In this document: positions 43,926 to 53,732 of the stretch, piece by piece
Layout: every line of letters starts with the position of its first letter
How positions within the stretch are numbered: position 1 is the stretch's first letter
NCBI RefSeq assembly: GCF_024734665.1
Contig: NZ_CP102931.1
Location: forward strand, 2,416,001-2,480,000
Length of the DNA stretch: 64,000 nucleotides
Reading direction: 5' to 3'
Origin: Variovorax paradoxus
Lineage (GTDB): Bacteria; Pseudomonadota; Gammaproteobacteria; Burkholderiales; Burkholderiaceae_C
Notes under the pieces: generated by a model
Told to the model about the DNA's origin: nothing
Seen by the model: the letters and a program-made list of their open reading frames with translations, nothing else
Database searches by the model: none
Program-made: the position numbers and the translations under genes

Positions 43926-44786
43926 ATGAACGACGCCATCGCCAGCGACGCGCTGACGCTGCCGGCCTCCGAGCTGGCGCGGCTCGACGCACGCTTTCCG
44001 GCCCGCAATGTCGCGGTCGGCAGCGGTGCAGTGGTGTCGGTGCGCGAATGCGGCCAGGGCCCTGTCGTCGTGTGCCTGCACGGCATCGGCTCGGGTGCGG
44101 CGTCGTGGATCGACACCGCCGCGCTGCTCGCGTCCCAGGCCCGCGTGATTGCGTGGGACGCACCGGGTTATGGCGAATCGACGCCGCTCGAAGCCGCCGC
44201 GCCGACAGCCGCCGACTACGCGGCACGTCTCAGCGCCTTGCTCGATGCACTCGGCATCGAGTCGTGCGTGCTGGTTGGCCATTCGCTCGGTGCGATCACC
44301 GCTGCCTCGGCTGCGCGCACAGATTCGCGCATCCGCCGCCTCGTGCTCGTCAGCCCGGCCATCGGCTACGGCGCCCCGTCTCGCGCGGAGACTCGTGCCA
44401 AAGTGCGCACCGAACGCCTTGCCACGCTCGACGAACTCGGCATCACCGGCATGGCCGCAAAGCGCGCGGGCCGGCTCGTCTCCGACAAGGCCAGCAACCA
44501 CGCCCGCCAATGGGTGCGCTGGAACATGGCCCGGCTGAACGACCGCGGCTATCGCCAGGCCGTCGAGCTGCTGTGCAACGCCGACCTGCTGGCCGACCTG
44601 CCGCCGCCCATGCCCGTACGTGTGGCCTGCGGCGCGCTCGACGTGGTCACGCCGCCGGCGGCCTGCGAAGAAGTCGCGCGCCAGTGCGGCGTGCCGCTCG
44701 AATTGGTGGACGATGCAGGCCACGCCGGCTATGTGGAGCAACCGCAGGCCGTCGCCGCACTGCTGCGCGAATCGCTCGCCGGCTGA
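43926..44786 (+). CDS. Alpha/beta-fold hydrolase (ring-fission product hydrolase-like)
   Basis: A 286-residue serine hydrolase with oxyanion HGIGS near 52-56, nucleophile S120 in GHSLG, an aspartate in GALDVVTPP and the histidine in DAGHAGY. The layout is that of meta-cleavage-product hydrolases and 3-oxoadipate enol-lactonases, which suits a cluster with an extradiol-type VOC protein. It lies 11 bp after the cupin gene. Substrate assignment is inference. Confidence 0.86.
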   Translation: MNDAIASDALTLPASELARLDARFPARNVAVGSGAVVSVRECGQGPVVVCLHGIGSGAASWIDTAALLASQARVIAWDAPGYGESTPLEAAAPTAADYAARLSALLDALGIESCVLVGHSLGAITAASAARTDSRIRRLVLVSPAIGYGAPSRAETRAKVRTERLATLDELGITGMAAKRAGRLVSDKASNHARQWVRWNMARLNDRGYRQAVELLCNADLLADLPPPMPVRVACGALDVVTPPAACEEVARQCGVPLELVDDAGHAGYVEQPQAVAALLRESLAG

Positions 44787-44828
44787 CCGCAACACAAACA
44801 CAAGACATCCAAGGAAGGAAAAAGAGGC

Positions 44829-45665
44829 ATGGCCAACAACGACAACGAGGCAATGGAAGAGGGCGCCGACCGCTACAACGTGCCCGCGCTGGAGCGTGGC
44901 CTGCGCGTGCTGTGCGAGTTCAGCCGCGAAAGCCGCACGCTCTCCGCCCCCGAACTGGCCCGCCGCTTCGACCTGCCGCGCTCCACCGTTTTCCGCCTGC
45001 TCACCACGCTGGAGAACATGGGTTTCCTCGAGCGCGCCGAGGGCGGGCGCGACTACCGCCTGGGCCTGGCCGTGCTGCGCCTGGGTTTCGAATACCTCGC
45101 CTCGCTGGAGCTCACGCAACTGGGCACACCGCTGCTCAACCGCCTGTGCGACGAACTGCGCACGCCCTGCAACCTGGTGGTACGCGATGGCCGTTCCATC
45201 GTCTACGTGGCCAAGGTCGCGCCGCCCACGCCCTTTGCCAGCTCGGTCACCGTGGGCACGCGCTTGCCGGCCCATGCCACCGTGCTCGGCCGCATCCTGC
45301 TCGAAGACCTCACGCTGCCGCAGCTGCGCGCGCTCTACCCTGAAGACAAGCTCGAAACCTTCTCGCCGAGCACGCCCAAGACCGTGAACGAACTCTTCGA
45401 CATGGTGCAGGCCGACCGCCAGCGCGGCTATGTGTTGGGCGAAGGCTTCTTCGAGTCGAACATCTCCAGCATCGCCGCGCCGGTGCGCGACCACAGCGGC
45501 CACATCGTGGCAGCGCTGGGCGCCACCATCACCTCGGACCACATCGAGGAAAGCCGCATGGACGAGATGGTGCTGCGCGTGCGCGGCACGGCCGACGAGA
45601 TCTCGGGGCTGCTCAACTACTCCCCAGCGCGCGCCGCCAAGGTGGTGCCGCTTCGCAGCGCATGA
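44829..45665 (+). CDS. IclR family transcriptional regulator of the catabolic cluster
   Basis: A 278-residue IclR regulator with a winged helix-turn-helix (about residues 20-75; LARRFDLPRSTVFRLLTTL) and an effector-binding domain (VLGEGFFESNISSIAAPV). It lies inside the cluster in the same direction, and its stop overlaps the next start (ATGA), so it is transcribed with the genes it presumably controls. The perfect palindrome before the first gene of the cluster is its likely site. Confidence 0.9.
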   Translation: MANNDNEAMEEGADRYNVPALERGLRVLCEFSRESRTLSAPELARRFDLPRSTVFRLLTTLENMGFLERAEGGRDYRLGLAVLRLGFEYLASLELTQLGTPLLNRLCDELRTPCNLVVRDGRSIVYVAKVAPPTPFASSVTVGTRLPAHATVLGRILLEDLTLPQLRALYPEDKLETFSPSTPKTVNELFDMVQADRQRGYVLGEGFFESNISSIAAPVRDHSGHIVAALGATITSDHIEESRMDEMVLRVRGTADEISGLLNYSPARAAKVVPLRSA

Positions 45666-46504
45666 CGGTCATGGCACAGCAGGCTTCCTCTTTCTTTGCA
45701 GCCAAGGCGCTGGCCGGCCGCGTGGCCGTGGTCACGGGCGGTTCGTCGGGCATTGGCCTCGCGACCGTCGAGCTGCTGCTCGGCTGCGGTGCGTCGGTCG
45801 CACTGTGCGGCCGCAATGCCGAGCGGCTCGATGACGCCGTGACCGGCCTGCACGCGCAGTACCCGAACGCCAAGCTTTTTGCCCAGCCGTGCGACGTGCT
45901 CGACGGTGCCTCGGTCCGCTCCTTCGCCGCCGCCAGCGAAGCCGCGCTAGGCCCGGCCTCGATGCTCGTCAACAACGCAGGGCAGGGCCGCGTCTCCACC
46001 TTCGCCGATACCGACGATGCGGCCTGGACCGAAGAGCTCAACCTGAAGTTCTTCTCCGTCATCAACCCCACGCGCGCCTTCCTGCCGCAGCTGGCGGCAC
46101 AGCGCGCGGTGCTGGGCGACGCCTCCATCGTCTGCGCGAATTCGCTGCTGGCGCGCCAGCCCGAGCCGCACATGGTTGCCACCTCGGCCGCGCGCGCCGG
46201 CCTGCTGAACCTCGTGCGCTCCATGGCCACCGAATTCGCTCCGCAGGGCGTGCGCGTCAACGGCATCCTGATCGGCCTGGTCGAGTCGGGCCAATGGCGC
46301 CGCCGCTTCGAGGCGCGCGAAGACAAGTCGCAAGACTGGGCCGCATGGAGCGGCCAGCTCGCGAAGAACAAACACATCCCGCTGGGTCGCCTGGGGCTTC
46401 CGACCGAAGCCGCGCGCGCGATTCTTTTTCTTGCTTCCCCGCTCGCGTCGTACACGACGGGCAGCCATATCGACATTTCCGGAGGCCTCTCGCGCCATGC
46501 ATAA
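45662..46504 (+). CDS. SDR-fold protein lacking the canonical Tyr and Lys
   Basis: A 280-residue SDR-fold protein with an intact cofactor motif TGGSSGIGLA and NNAG. At the catalytic site the usual YxxxK is replaced: the segment reads PHMVATSAARAG, with Val where Tyr and Ala where Lys are expected, while a serine is kept in CANSLL. Either another residue provides acid-base chemistry or the protein binds without classic dehydrogenase activity. It overlaps the IclR stop by four bases and the ThDP-enzyme gene by eight. Confidence 0.84.
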   Translation: MTVMAQQASSFFAAKALAGRVAVVTGGSSGIGLATVELLLGCGASVALCGRNAERLDDAVTGLHAQYPNAKLFAQPCDVLDGASVRSFAAASEAALGPASMLVNNAGQGRVSTFADTDDAAWTEELNLKFFSVINPTRAFLPQLAAQRAVLGDASIVCANSLLARQPEPHMVATSAARAGLLNLVRSMATEFAPQGVRVNGILIGLVESGQWRRRFEAREDKSQDWAAWSGQLAKNKHIPLGRLGLPTEAARAILFLASPLASYTTGSHIDISGGLSRHA

Positions 46505-48215
46505 CCCCACGAACAACAACACGGTCACCGTCGGCGCAGTCGTCGCCGCCTTTCTCGAACAGTGCGGCGTCAAGGCGGCCTTCGGCGTGATCTCGATCCA
46601 CAACATGCCGATCCTCGACGCCTTCGCGCAGCGCGGCGCGATCCGCTTCGTGCCGGCGCGCGGCGAGGCTGGTGCCGGCAACATGGCCGATGCGTACGCT
46701 CGTTCGACCGCCAGCCTCGGCGTGTGCCTTACCAGCACCGGCCCGGCCGCGGGCAACATCGCGGGCAGCATGGTCGAGGCGTTGACCGCCGGCGCGCCGC
46801 TGCTGCACATCACGGGGCAGATCGAGACGCCGTACCTCGACAAGGGCATGTCTTACATCCACGAGGCGCCCGACCAGCTCACCATGCTCAAGGCCGTGTC
46901 GAAGGCTGCGCTGCGCGTGCGCAGCGTCGAGACGGTGCTCGGCACGCTCAAGCGCGCGGTGCAGCTCGCCATGACGGCACCGACCGGCCCGGTGAGCGTG
47001 GAGATTCCGATCGACATCCAGTCCGCGCTGACGACCATGCCGGCCGACCTGTCGCCGCTGCCCATCGAACGGCCCGCGCCTTCCGCTGCTTCGCTCGATG
47101 CGCTGGCTGCACGCCTTGCTGCTGCCAAGCGCCCGATGCTGTGGGTCGGCGGTGGCGCACGCCACGCCCGCGCGGCCATCCAGCGCCTGCAGAAGCTCGG
47201 TTTCGGCGTGGTCACCACCACGCAGGGTCGCGGCACGGTGCCCGAAGACGATGCCGGCTCGCTCGGCTCGTACAACATCCACAAGCCGGTCGAGGCGCTG
47301 TACCAGCGCTGCGACGCGATGCTGGTCGTCGGCTCGCGCCTGCGCGGCAACGAAACGCTCAAGTACGAACTGAAGCTGCCGCGCCCGCTGTTGCGCATCG
47401 ATGCCGATGCGGCCGCTGAAGGCCGAGGCTACGCAACCGACCTCTTCGTTTGCGGCGACTCAGCGCTGGCCCTCGAAGGCCTGGCCGACCGCCTCGAAGC
47501 CGCGAAGTACAAGGCCGACCCCGAACTGCTCGCCGACCTGCGCGCCGCGCACGAGCAGGCCGTGGCCTCGCTCACCGACGGTCTCGGCCCATATGCCGCG
47601 CTTGTGAAGGCGCTGCAATCGGCAGCCGGCCGCAACTTCAACTGGGTGCGCGACGTGACCGTGTCGAACAGCACCTGGGGCAATCGGGAGCTGCGCATCT
47701 TCGAACCCAGCGCAGGTGTGCACGCCACGGGCGGCGGCATCGGGCAAGGCATGCCCATGGCCATCGGCGCGGCCATCGGCGCGGCCGAAACGGCCTCGGG
47801 CCGCAAGACCTTCTGCCTGGCCGGTGACGGCGGCTTCATCCTGAACCTGGGCGAGCTTGCGACCGCGGTGCAGGAGCAGGCCGACATGGTCATCGTGCTC
47901 ATGAACGACAAGGGCTACGGCGTCATCAAGAACATCCAGGACGCGCAGTACGGCGGCCGCCGCTGCTATGCGGACTTGCACACGCCCGACTACGCGCTGC
48001 TGTGCAAGTCGCTGTCGCTGCCGCACGCTCGCGTGCAACGCATGGACGAGCTGAAGGCGAAGCTGGGCGAGGCGCTGGCGAAGAAGGGCCCGTTCTTGCT
48101 GGAAATCGACATGCTCTCCATCGGCGATTTCAAGAGCGCCTTTGCCGGTCCGCCGACCAACACCGTCACGCAGATTCCGGCGCTCGGCAAGGCTGCTGCC
48201 GCTTCGGTGGAGTGA
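46497..48215 (+). CDS. Thiamine-diphosphate-dependent enzyme (acetolactate synthase / 2-oxoacid decarboxylase fold)
   Basis: A 572-residue ThDP enzyme with three domains. The cofactor-activating glutamate is E57 in ARGEAGAGN, and the ThDP/metal motif starts GDGG near residue 443 and ends with MNDKGYG. It joins or decarboxylates 2-oxo acids. With an amino-acid dehydrogenase after it and an aldehyde dehydrogenase next, a 2-oxo acid decarboxylase role (2-oxo acid to aldehyde) is attractive, but carboligation is equally possible. It overlaps its neighbours at both ends. Confidence 0.86.
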   Translation: MHNPTNNNTVTVGAVVAAFLEQCGVKAAFGVISIHNMPILDAFAQRGAIRFVPARGEAGAGNMADAYARSTASLGVCLTSTGPAAGNIAGSMVEALTAGAPLLHITGQIETPYLDKGMSYIHEAPDQLTMLKAVSKAALRVRSVETVLGTLKRAVQLAMTAPTGPVSVEIPIDIQSALTTMPADLSPLPIERPAPSAASLDALAARLAAAKRPMLWVGGGARHARAAIQRLQKLGFGVVTTTQGRGTVPEDDAGSLGSYNIHKPVEALYQRCDAMLVVGSRLRGNETLKYELKLPRPLLRIDADAAAEGRGYATDLFVCGDSALALEGLADRLEAAKYKADPELLADLRAAHEQAVASLTDGLGPYAALVKALQSAAGRNFNWVRDVTVSNSTWGNRELRIFEPSAGVHATGGGIGQGMPMAIGAAIGAAETASGRKTFCLAGDGGFILNLGELATAVQEQADMVIVLMNDKGYGVIKNIQDAQYGGRRCYADLHTPDYALLCKSLSLPHARVQRMDELKAKLGEALAKKGPFLLEIDMLSIGDFKSAFAGPPTNTVTQIPALGKAAAASVE

Positions 48216-49015
48216 AGGACGTGAGCGCATTGCGTATTGCTCTCGTAGGCTGCGGTGCCATCGGCACCTCGGTGCTCGAACTGCTCAAGGGCGATGCCGC
48301 CCTGGCTGTGGTTGCCATCGTCGTGCCCGCCGAAGGCGTGGCAGCGGCGCAGAAGGTTGCGCCTGGCGTGCAGGTTGGCAGCAGCGTGCCTGCGGATGGC
48401 ATCGATCTGGTGGTCGAGACTGCGGGCCATGCGGCCATCGAAGAGCACGTGCTGCCCGCGCTGGCACGCGGCACGCCCTGCGTCGTCGCCTCGGTCGGCG
48501 CGCTGTCGGCCGCCGGCTTTGCCGAAAAGCTCGAAGCCGCTGCCATCGCCGGCAAGACGCAGGTGCAGCTGATTCCCGGCGCTATCGGCGCCATCGATGC
48601 ACTCGCCGCGGCCCGCATTGGCGGCCTCGACAGCGTGCGCTACACCGGCCGCAAGCCGCCGCAGGCGTGGAAGGGTACGCCGGCCGAGCAGGGCCGTGAC
48701 CTCGATGCGTTGACGCAGCCCACCGTGATTTTCGAAGGCAGCGCGCGCGAAGCGGCCTTGCTCTATCCGAAGAACGCCAACGTCGCCGCCACCGTCTCGC
48801 TCGCGGGGCTCGGGCTCGACAGGACGCTGGTGCGCCTTATCGCTGACCCGACCGTCGCCGAAAACGTGCACACCGTCGAAGCCGAAGGCGCCTTCGGCAG
48901 CTTCGAGCTGACGATGCGCAACAAGCCGCTCGCGGCCAACCCCAAGACATCCGCGCTCACCGTGTACAGCGCCGTGCGCGCGCTGCGCAATCGCGTCGCC
49001 GCGCTCGCCATCTGA
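48212..49015 (+). CDS. L-aspartate dehydrogenase-like enzyme (AspDH/NadX family)
   Basis: A protein of about 267 residues with the nucleotide motif LVGCGAIGTS near the N-terminus and the family signature YPKNANVAATVSLAGLGLD that includes catalytic residues. Characterised members oxidise L-aspartate with NAD(P). Start is either GTG 48212, coupled to the previous stop by GTGA, or GTG 48221. It is followed by aldehyde dehydrogenase after 8 bp. In this catabolic context the true substrate may be another amino acid or imine. Confidence 0.88.
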   Translation: MKDVSALRIALVGCGAIGTSVLELLKGDAALAVVAIVVPAEGVAAAQKVAPGVQVGSSVPADGIDLVVETAGHAAIEEHVLPALARGTPCVVASVGALSAAGFAEKLEAAAIAGKTQVQLIPGAIGAIDALAAARIGGLDSVRYTGRKPPQAWKGTPAEQGRDLDALTQPTVIFEGSAREAALLYPKNANVAATVSLAGLGLDRTLVRLIADPTVAENVHTVEAEGAFGSFELTMRNKPLAANPKTSALTVYSAVRALRNRVAALAI

Positions 49016-49023
49016 GTTACCCC

Positions 49024-50499
49024 ATGACTTCTTCCGAACTCCTTCCGATCTGCATTGCCGGCGAATGGCGCCTGGGCGGCGGCGACGTCTACGAAAGCCT
49101 GTACCCCGCAACGGGCGAACCGATCGCGCGCCTGAAAGCGGCGAGCCTCGCCGATGTCGAGGAGGCCATCTCCCGCGCCGACCACGCATTCCGCACCAGC
49201 GGCTGGGCCCAGCGCCTGCCGCACGAGCGTGCCGCCGTGCTGCACCGCGTGGCGCAGCTGATCCGCGAAGAGAGCGAATCGCTTGCGCAGAAGCAGCGCC
49301 TGGACAACGGCAAGCCGATCACCGAAACGCGCAACCTCGTGGCTAGCGCCGCAGGCACCTTCCAGTTCTTCGCCGCCGCGCTGGAGACGCTGGAAGAAAC
49401 CATCACGCCGTCGCGTGGCGCCTTCGTCACGATGAGCGTGCACGAGCCCATGGGCGTGGTCGCGGCCATCACGCCGTGGAACTCACCCATTGCGAGCGAG
49501 GCGCAGAAGCTGGCGCCAGCACTGGCTGCGGGTAACGCGGTGGTCGTGAAGCCCGCCGAGGTGACGCCGCTGATGGCGCTGGAGCTGGCCCGCATCTGCG
49601 AGCAGGCCGGCGTGCCGAAGGGCATCGTGAGCGTGCTGCCGGGCAAGGGCTCGGTGATTGGCGACGCGATTACGAAGCATCCGCTGGTCAAGCGCGTGTC
49701 TTTCACCGGTGGCACCACCACCGGCAAGCACATCGCGCATATCGCGGCCGACAAGATGATGCCGGTGTCGCTCGAACTCGGAGGCAAGTCGCCGACCATG
49801 GTGCTCGACGACGCGGACATCGACCACGCGGTGAACGGCGTGCTGTACGGCATTTTCAGTTCGTCGGGCGAGTCGTGCATTGCGGGCTCGCGCCTCTTCG
49901 TGGCGCGCGGCATCTACGACGAGTTCCTGACGCGTCTCGCGGAAGGTGCCAATGCCTTGCGCGTGGGCGACCCGGCTTCGGAGCGCACGCAGATGGGCCC
50001 GCTCATCACGGCGAAGCATCGCGAGGGTATCGAGCGCTATGTGGACCTCGGCGTGTCCGAAGGCGGCAGGATTCGCACGGGCGGCGTACGCCCGCACGGT
50101 GATGGCTATGACCGTGGCTACTTCTACAAGCCGACCATCATCGAAGGCCTGGGCAACAGTGCCCGCATCAGCCAGGAAGAGATATTCGGCCCGGTGCTGG
50201 TCGCGATGCCTTTCGACAACGAGGAAGAGCTGATCGCGCAGGCCAACGACAGCGTCTACGCACTGGCTGCCGGCGTGTGGAGCCGCGACTTCAAGCGCGC
50301 CTGGAAGCTCGGCCGCGCAGTGCAGGCCGGCACGGTCTGGGTCAACACCTACAAGCAGTTCTCTGTGTCCACTCCCTTCGGCGGCTGGCGCGACAGCGGC
50401 CTGGGCCGCGAGAAGGGCCGCGAAGGCATCTTCCAGTACATGGAGCAGAAGAGCATGTACTGGGGCACGAACGAACAACCGCTCCCATGGGCGAACTGA
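49024..50499 (+). CDS. NAD(P)-dependent aldehyde dehydrogenase
   Basis: A 491-residue aldehyde dehydrogenase. Catalytic C285 lies in SSGESCIAGS and the general base E251 in LELGGKSP; the cofactor segments TPWNSPI and FTGGTTTGK are intact. It oxidises an aldehyde to the acid in the cytoplasm. Between an AspDH-like gene and an extradiol-type VOC gene, it is likely to act on a semialdehyde or on the aldehyde released by the ThDP enzyme. Confidence 0.92.
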   Translation: MTSSELLPICIAGEWRLGGGDVYESLYPATGEPIARLKAASLADVEEAISRADHAFRTSGWAQRLPHERAAVLHRVAQLIREESESLAQKQRLDNGKPITETRNLVASAAGTFQFFAAALETLEETITPSRGAFVTMSVHEPMGVVAAITPWNSPIASEAQKLAPALAAGNAVVVKPAEVTPLMALELARICEQAGVPKGIVSVLPGKGSVIGDAITKHPLVKRVSFTGGTTTGKHIAHIAADKMMPVSLELGGKSPTMVLDDADIDHAVNGVLYGIFSSSGESCIAGSRLFVARGIYDEFLTRLAEGANALRVGDPASERTQMGPLITAKHREGIERYVDLGVSEGGRIRTGGVRPHGDGYDRGYFYKPTIIEGLGNSARISQEEIFGPVLVAMPFDNEEELIAQANDSVYALAAGVWSRDFKRAWKLGRAVQAGTVWVNTYKQFSVSTPFGGWRDSGLGREKGREGIFQYMEQKSMYWGTNEQPLPWAN

Positions 50500-50512
50500 A
50501 GAGGACCGCACC

Positions 50513-51484
50513 ATGAGCGTACTTGGCATCGACCAGATCACCTACGGCGCGGACGACCTGCCCGCATGCCGCCAGTTCTTCGAGGACTGGGGCCTCGCGC
50601 TGAAGTCGGAAGCCGCCGACGAACTCGTCTTCGAATGCCTCAACGGCTGCAAGGTGGTCGTCGCGGCGTTGGACAAGCCGGGCTTGCCGCCCGCGATGGA
50701 AGAGGGCCCGACGCTGCGCGAAGTGGTATGGGGCGTAGAAAGCGAAGCAGACCTCGACCGCTACGCCGCCGCCATCGCGCAAGACCCGGCCTTCTTCGAC
50801 AGCACGATCGAAGGCGCACGCCGCATCGGCTGCATCGACCCCAACGGACTGGCCGTGCGCCTGCAGGTCAGCCGCAAGCGCGCGGTGGAAGTCGATTGCG
50901 CCGCCATGAACACCTGGAACGCCAAGCCGCGCATCAACCAGGCAGCACCGATCTACGAACGCGCGACACCCATCGAAGTTGGCCATGTCGTGTTCTTCGT
51001 GAGCGACGTGAAGGCCACCAGCGCGTTCTACGCGCAGCGCTTCGGCTTCGTGGCGTCCGACAGCTACCCGAACCGCGGCGCCTTCATGCGCTGCGCGGCA
51101 GAAGGCGGCCACCACGACCTGTTCCTGCTGCAGATTCCCTCGGGCAAGCGCGGGCTGAACCATGTGGCCTTCACCGTGCGCGACATCCACGAAGTGTTCG
51201 GAGGTGGCCTGCACTTCTCGCGCCGCGGCTGGGAGACGCAACTGGGCCCGGGCCGCCACCCGGTGTCGTCTGCGTACTTCTGGTACTTCAAGAACCCGGC
51301 CGGCGGCCTCATCGAGTACTACGCCGACGAAGACCAGCTCACCGCCGAATGGCAGCCGCGCGAGTTCGAGCCGGGCCCGACGGTGTTCGCCGAATGGGCG
51401 GTGGATGGCGGCCTTGACGGCAACACGCGCCGGCAGAAGAACGCGGAAGGCCCGAAGGGCGCTTTCCTGACCGAAAAGAAATGA
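50513..51484 (+). CDS. Two-domain VOC protein, type I extradiol-dioxygenase-like
   Basis: A 323-residue protein with two VOC modules (about 1-120 and 150-280). The C-terminal module keeps candidate metal ligands H158 (EVGHVVFF), H217 (GLNHVAF) and E268 (GLIEYY), the 2-His-1-carboxylate pattern of type I extradiol dioxygenases. It probably cleaves a catecholic intermediate made by the oxygenases of the same cluster. It starts 13 bp after the aldehyde dehydrogenase and overlaps the following Bug gene by four bases. Confidence 0.85.
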   Translation: MSVLGIDQITYGADDLPACRQFFEDWGLALKSEAADELVFECLNGCKVVVAALDKPGLPPAMEEGPTLREVVWGVESEADLDRYAAAIAQDPAFFDSTIEGARRIGCIDPNGLAVRLQVSRKRAVEVDCAAMNTWNAKPRINQAAPIYERATPIEVGHVVFFVSDVKATSAFYAQRFGFVASDSYPNRGAFMRCAAEGGHHDLFLLQIPSGKRGLNHVAFTVRDIHEVFGGGLHFSRRGWETQLGPGRHPVSSAYFWYFKNPAGGLIEYYADEDQLTAEWQPREFEPGPTVFAEWAVDGGLDGNTRRQKNAEGPKGAFLTEKK

Positions 51485-52503
51485 ACCCCTCGAACCCTTC
51501 GACTCTCATGCAACGACGTTTCTCCTTCTCCGTTCTGTTCGCCGCGCTGGCGGCCTTCACGCTCGCGGCACCCGTACACGCACAGCAGAGCGAGGCCCAG
51601 AAGCAACTCGCCAGCGAGCGCTTCACCATCATCTCGCCGTTCCCGCCCGGCGGCCCGGTCGACACGCTGGCTCGCGTGCTTTCCGATGGCCTTGCCAAGC
51701 GCTATGGCCAAGCGGCCGTGGTCGACAACCAGGTGGGCGCGGCCGGCAACATCGGCATGGAAAAGGTCAAGCGCGCCAAGGGCGACGGCCACACGCTGCT
51801 GGTAATTCCCGCGGGCAACGTCACCATCAACCCGACGCTGATGCCCAACTTCCCGTTCGACATGGCGAAGGACTTCGTGCCGATCACCATGCTGGCCAAG
51901 GCGCCCAACGTGCTGGTGGCGTCGCCCGCATCGGGCATCAAGAATGCGAAGGAGCTGGTGGCGCAGGCCAAGGCCAAGCCCGGCACGCTGTCATATGCCT
52001 CGCCCGGCGTGGGCAGCGGCCTGCACCTGGCGGGCGAACTCTTCAAGCAGCAGGCCGGCATCGACATGCTGCACGTGCCCTACAAGGGCACGCCGCCAGC
52101 GCTCAACGACGTGCTCGGCGGCTCGGTGCCGCTGATGTTCAGCAACCTGCCCGCGACGCTGCCTTTCCTGAAGCAGGGCAAGCTGGTTGCCATCGGCATC
52201 ACTGAGGCCAAGCGCAGCCCCGCCGCACCCGACATTCCCACGCTGGCGGAGCAGGGCATCCAGGGCGTGACCGTGACCTCGTGGTACGGCCTGATGGCGC
52301 CCAAGGGGACGCCGCCCGCCGTGGTCGAACAGCTCGCGAAGGACGCAGCCGAGATGCTGTCGCAGCCCGAGGTGCGCGAACGCCTGAAGCTGCAGGGCAT
52401 GACCGATGCGGCCATGAAGCCCGCCGAGTTTGCCGCCTACATCCGCGATGAGACGGCCACATGGGCCCGGATCATCAAGGCCCGCAACATCGTGGCCGAG
52501 TGA
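51481..52503 (+). CDS. Bug/TctC-type periplasmic solute-binding protein
   Basis: A 340-residue Bug protein with a signal peptide ending PVHAQQ, then FTIISPFPPGGPVD, VVDNQVGAAG and HVPYKGT. It is the second Bug protein of this cluster, coupled to the VOC gene by an ATGA overlap, which is unusual for an exported protein following a cytoplasmic enzyme and implies strict co-expression. A later start at MQRRFSFSVL is also possible. Confidence 0.92.
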   Translation: MNPSNPSTLMQRRFSFSVLFAALAAFTLAAPVHAQQSEAQKQLASERFTIISPFPPGGPVDTLARVLSDGLAKRYGQAAVVDNQVGAAGNIGMEKVKRAKGDGHTLLVIPAGNVTINPTLMPNFPFDMAKDFVPITMLAKAPNVLVASPASGIKNAKELVAQAKAKPGTLSYASPGVGSGLHLAGELFKQQAGIDMLHVPYKGTPPALNDVLGGSVPLMFSNLPATLPFLKQGKLVAIGITEAKRSPAAPDIPTLAEQGIQGVTVTSWYGLMAPKGTPPAVVEQLAKDAAEMLSQPEVRERLKLQGMTDAAMKPAEFAAYIRDETATWARIIKARNIVAE

Positions 52504-52530
52504 GCCGGCGCTGGAACAAGAGAGACACCC

Positions 52531-53691
52531 ATGAAGACCACAAGCGAATCCACCATCGGCATCGTCGGCGCCGGCATCGGCGGCCTCGTGGCTGCTATTG
52601 CGCTGCGGCGCGCGGGCCACGACGTGATCGTGTTCGAGCAGGCCAAGCAGTTCGCCCGCGTCGGCGCGGACATCAACCTCACGCCCAATGCCGTGCGCGC
52701 GCTCGACGGCCTCGGCGTGGGCGAGGCGGCCCGCGTGACGGCGGCGCGTCCGTCGCACCGCATCAGCCGCACCTACGACACCGGCGAAGAAACTTCGCGC
52801 CTGGAGATGGCCGACTCAGCTGAGCAGCGCTATGGCGCACCGCAGCTCACCATCCACCGCGCCGACCTGCTGGCCGCGCTGGCCGACATGTTCCCGGCGG
52901 AGCAGGTCGCGCTCGGCAAGCGCGCCGAGACCATCGCCGCCGATGAAGCCGGCGCGACCATCGCCTTCACCGACGGCACCAGCGCCCGCGTCGGCGCGCT
53001 GATCGGCGCCGACGGCATCCACTCTTGCGTGCGCACCGCGATGTTCGGCGCGGAGAGCCCGCGCTTCACCGGCATCGTCGCGTACCGCGCCGTGGTGCCC
53101 GCAGAGCGCGTGGCCGGCGTGCCCAACCTGGGAGCCTTCACCAAGTGGTGGGGCCCCAATCCGCAGAGCCAGATCGTCACGTTCCCGCTCAACCGCGGCA
53201 AGGACATCTTCATCTTCGCCACCACGCCGCAGGACACCTGGCACCTCGAGTCGTGGACCGCGCCGGGCAGCGTCGACGAGCTGCGCGAGCAATACGTGGC
53301 CTACCACCCCGAGGCGCGCGCCTTGCTCGATGCCTGCGACACGGTGCTGAAGACCGCGCTGTACGAGCGCGACCCGATGCCCGCCTGGGCGCAGGGCCGC
53401 ATGGCGCTGCTGGGCGATGCCGCACACCCGATGCTGCCCTTCATGGCGCAGGGCGCCGGCATGGCCATCGAAGACGCGGTGGTGCTGTCGCGTCACCTCG
53501 AAGGCGTGGCCATGGCCGACATTCCCGCCGCACTGCAGGGCTTCGAGAAGGCTCGCATCGAACGCGCCAGCCAGGTGCAGCTCGGCTCGCGCGGCAACAA
53601 CTGGCTGCGCGAAGGCGGCAACGCCGACTGGGTCTACGGCTACGACGCCTGGACCGCGCCGCTCGCAACCCCGGCCATGGCCGCCGCCTGA
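52531..53691 (+). CDS. FAD-dependent aromatic hydroxylase (salicylate-hydroxylase type)
   Basis: A 386-residue class A flavoprotein monooxygenase. The FAD motif GIVGAGIGGLVAA starts near residue 10, the DG motif region is ALIGADGIHSCVR, and the GD motif GDAAHPMLPFMAQGAG is near residue 295. Such enzymes hydroxylate or oxidatively decarboxylate aromatic acids using NAD(P)H and oxygen, as do salicylate 1-hydroxylase and 6-hydroxynicotinate 3-monooxygenase. It follows the Bug gene by 27 bp. Confidence 0.88.
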   Translation: MKTTSESTIGIVGAGIGGLVAAIALRRAGHDVIVFEQAKQFARVGADINLTPNAVRALDGLGVGEAARVTAARPSHRISRTYDTGEETSRLEMADSAEQRYGAPQLTIHRADLLAALADMFPAEQVALGKRAETIAADEAGATIAFTDGTSARVGALIGADGIHSCVRTAMFGAESPRFTGIVAYRAVVPAERVAGVPNLGAFTKWWGPNPQSQIVTFPLNRGKDIFIFATTPQDTWHLESWTAPGSVDELREQYVAYHPEARALLDACDTVLKTALYERDPMPAWAQGRMALLGDAAHPMLPFMAQGAGMAIEDAVVLSRHLEGVAMADIPAALQGFEKARIERASQVQLGSRGNNWLREGGNADWVYGYDAWTAPLATPAMAAA

Positions 53692-53732
53692 TTCATTTCA
53701 CCTCGCTTTACCTCGCTCCTCGGAGGCTCACG

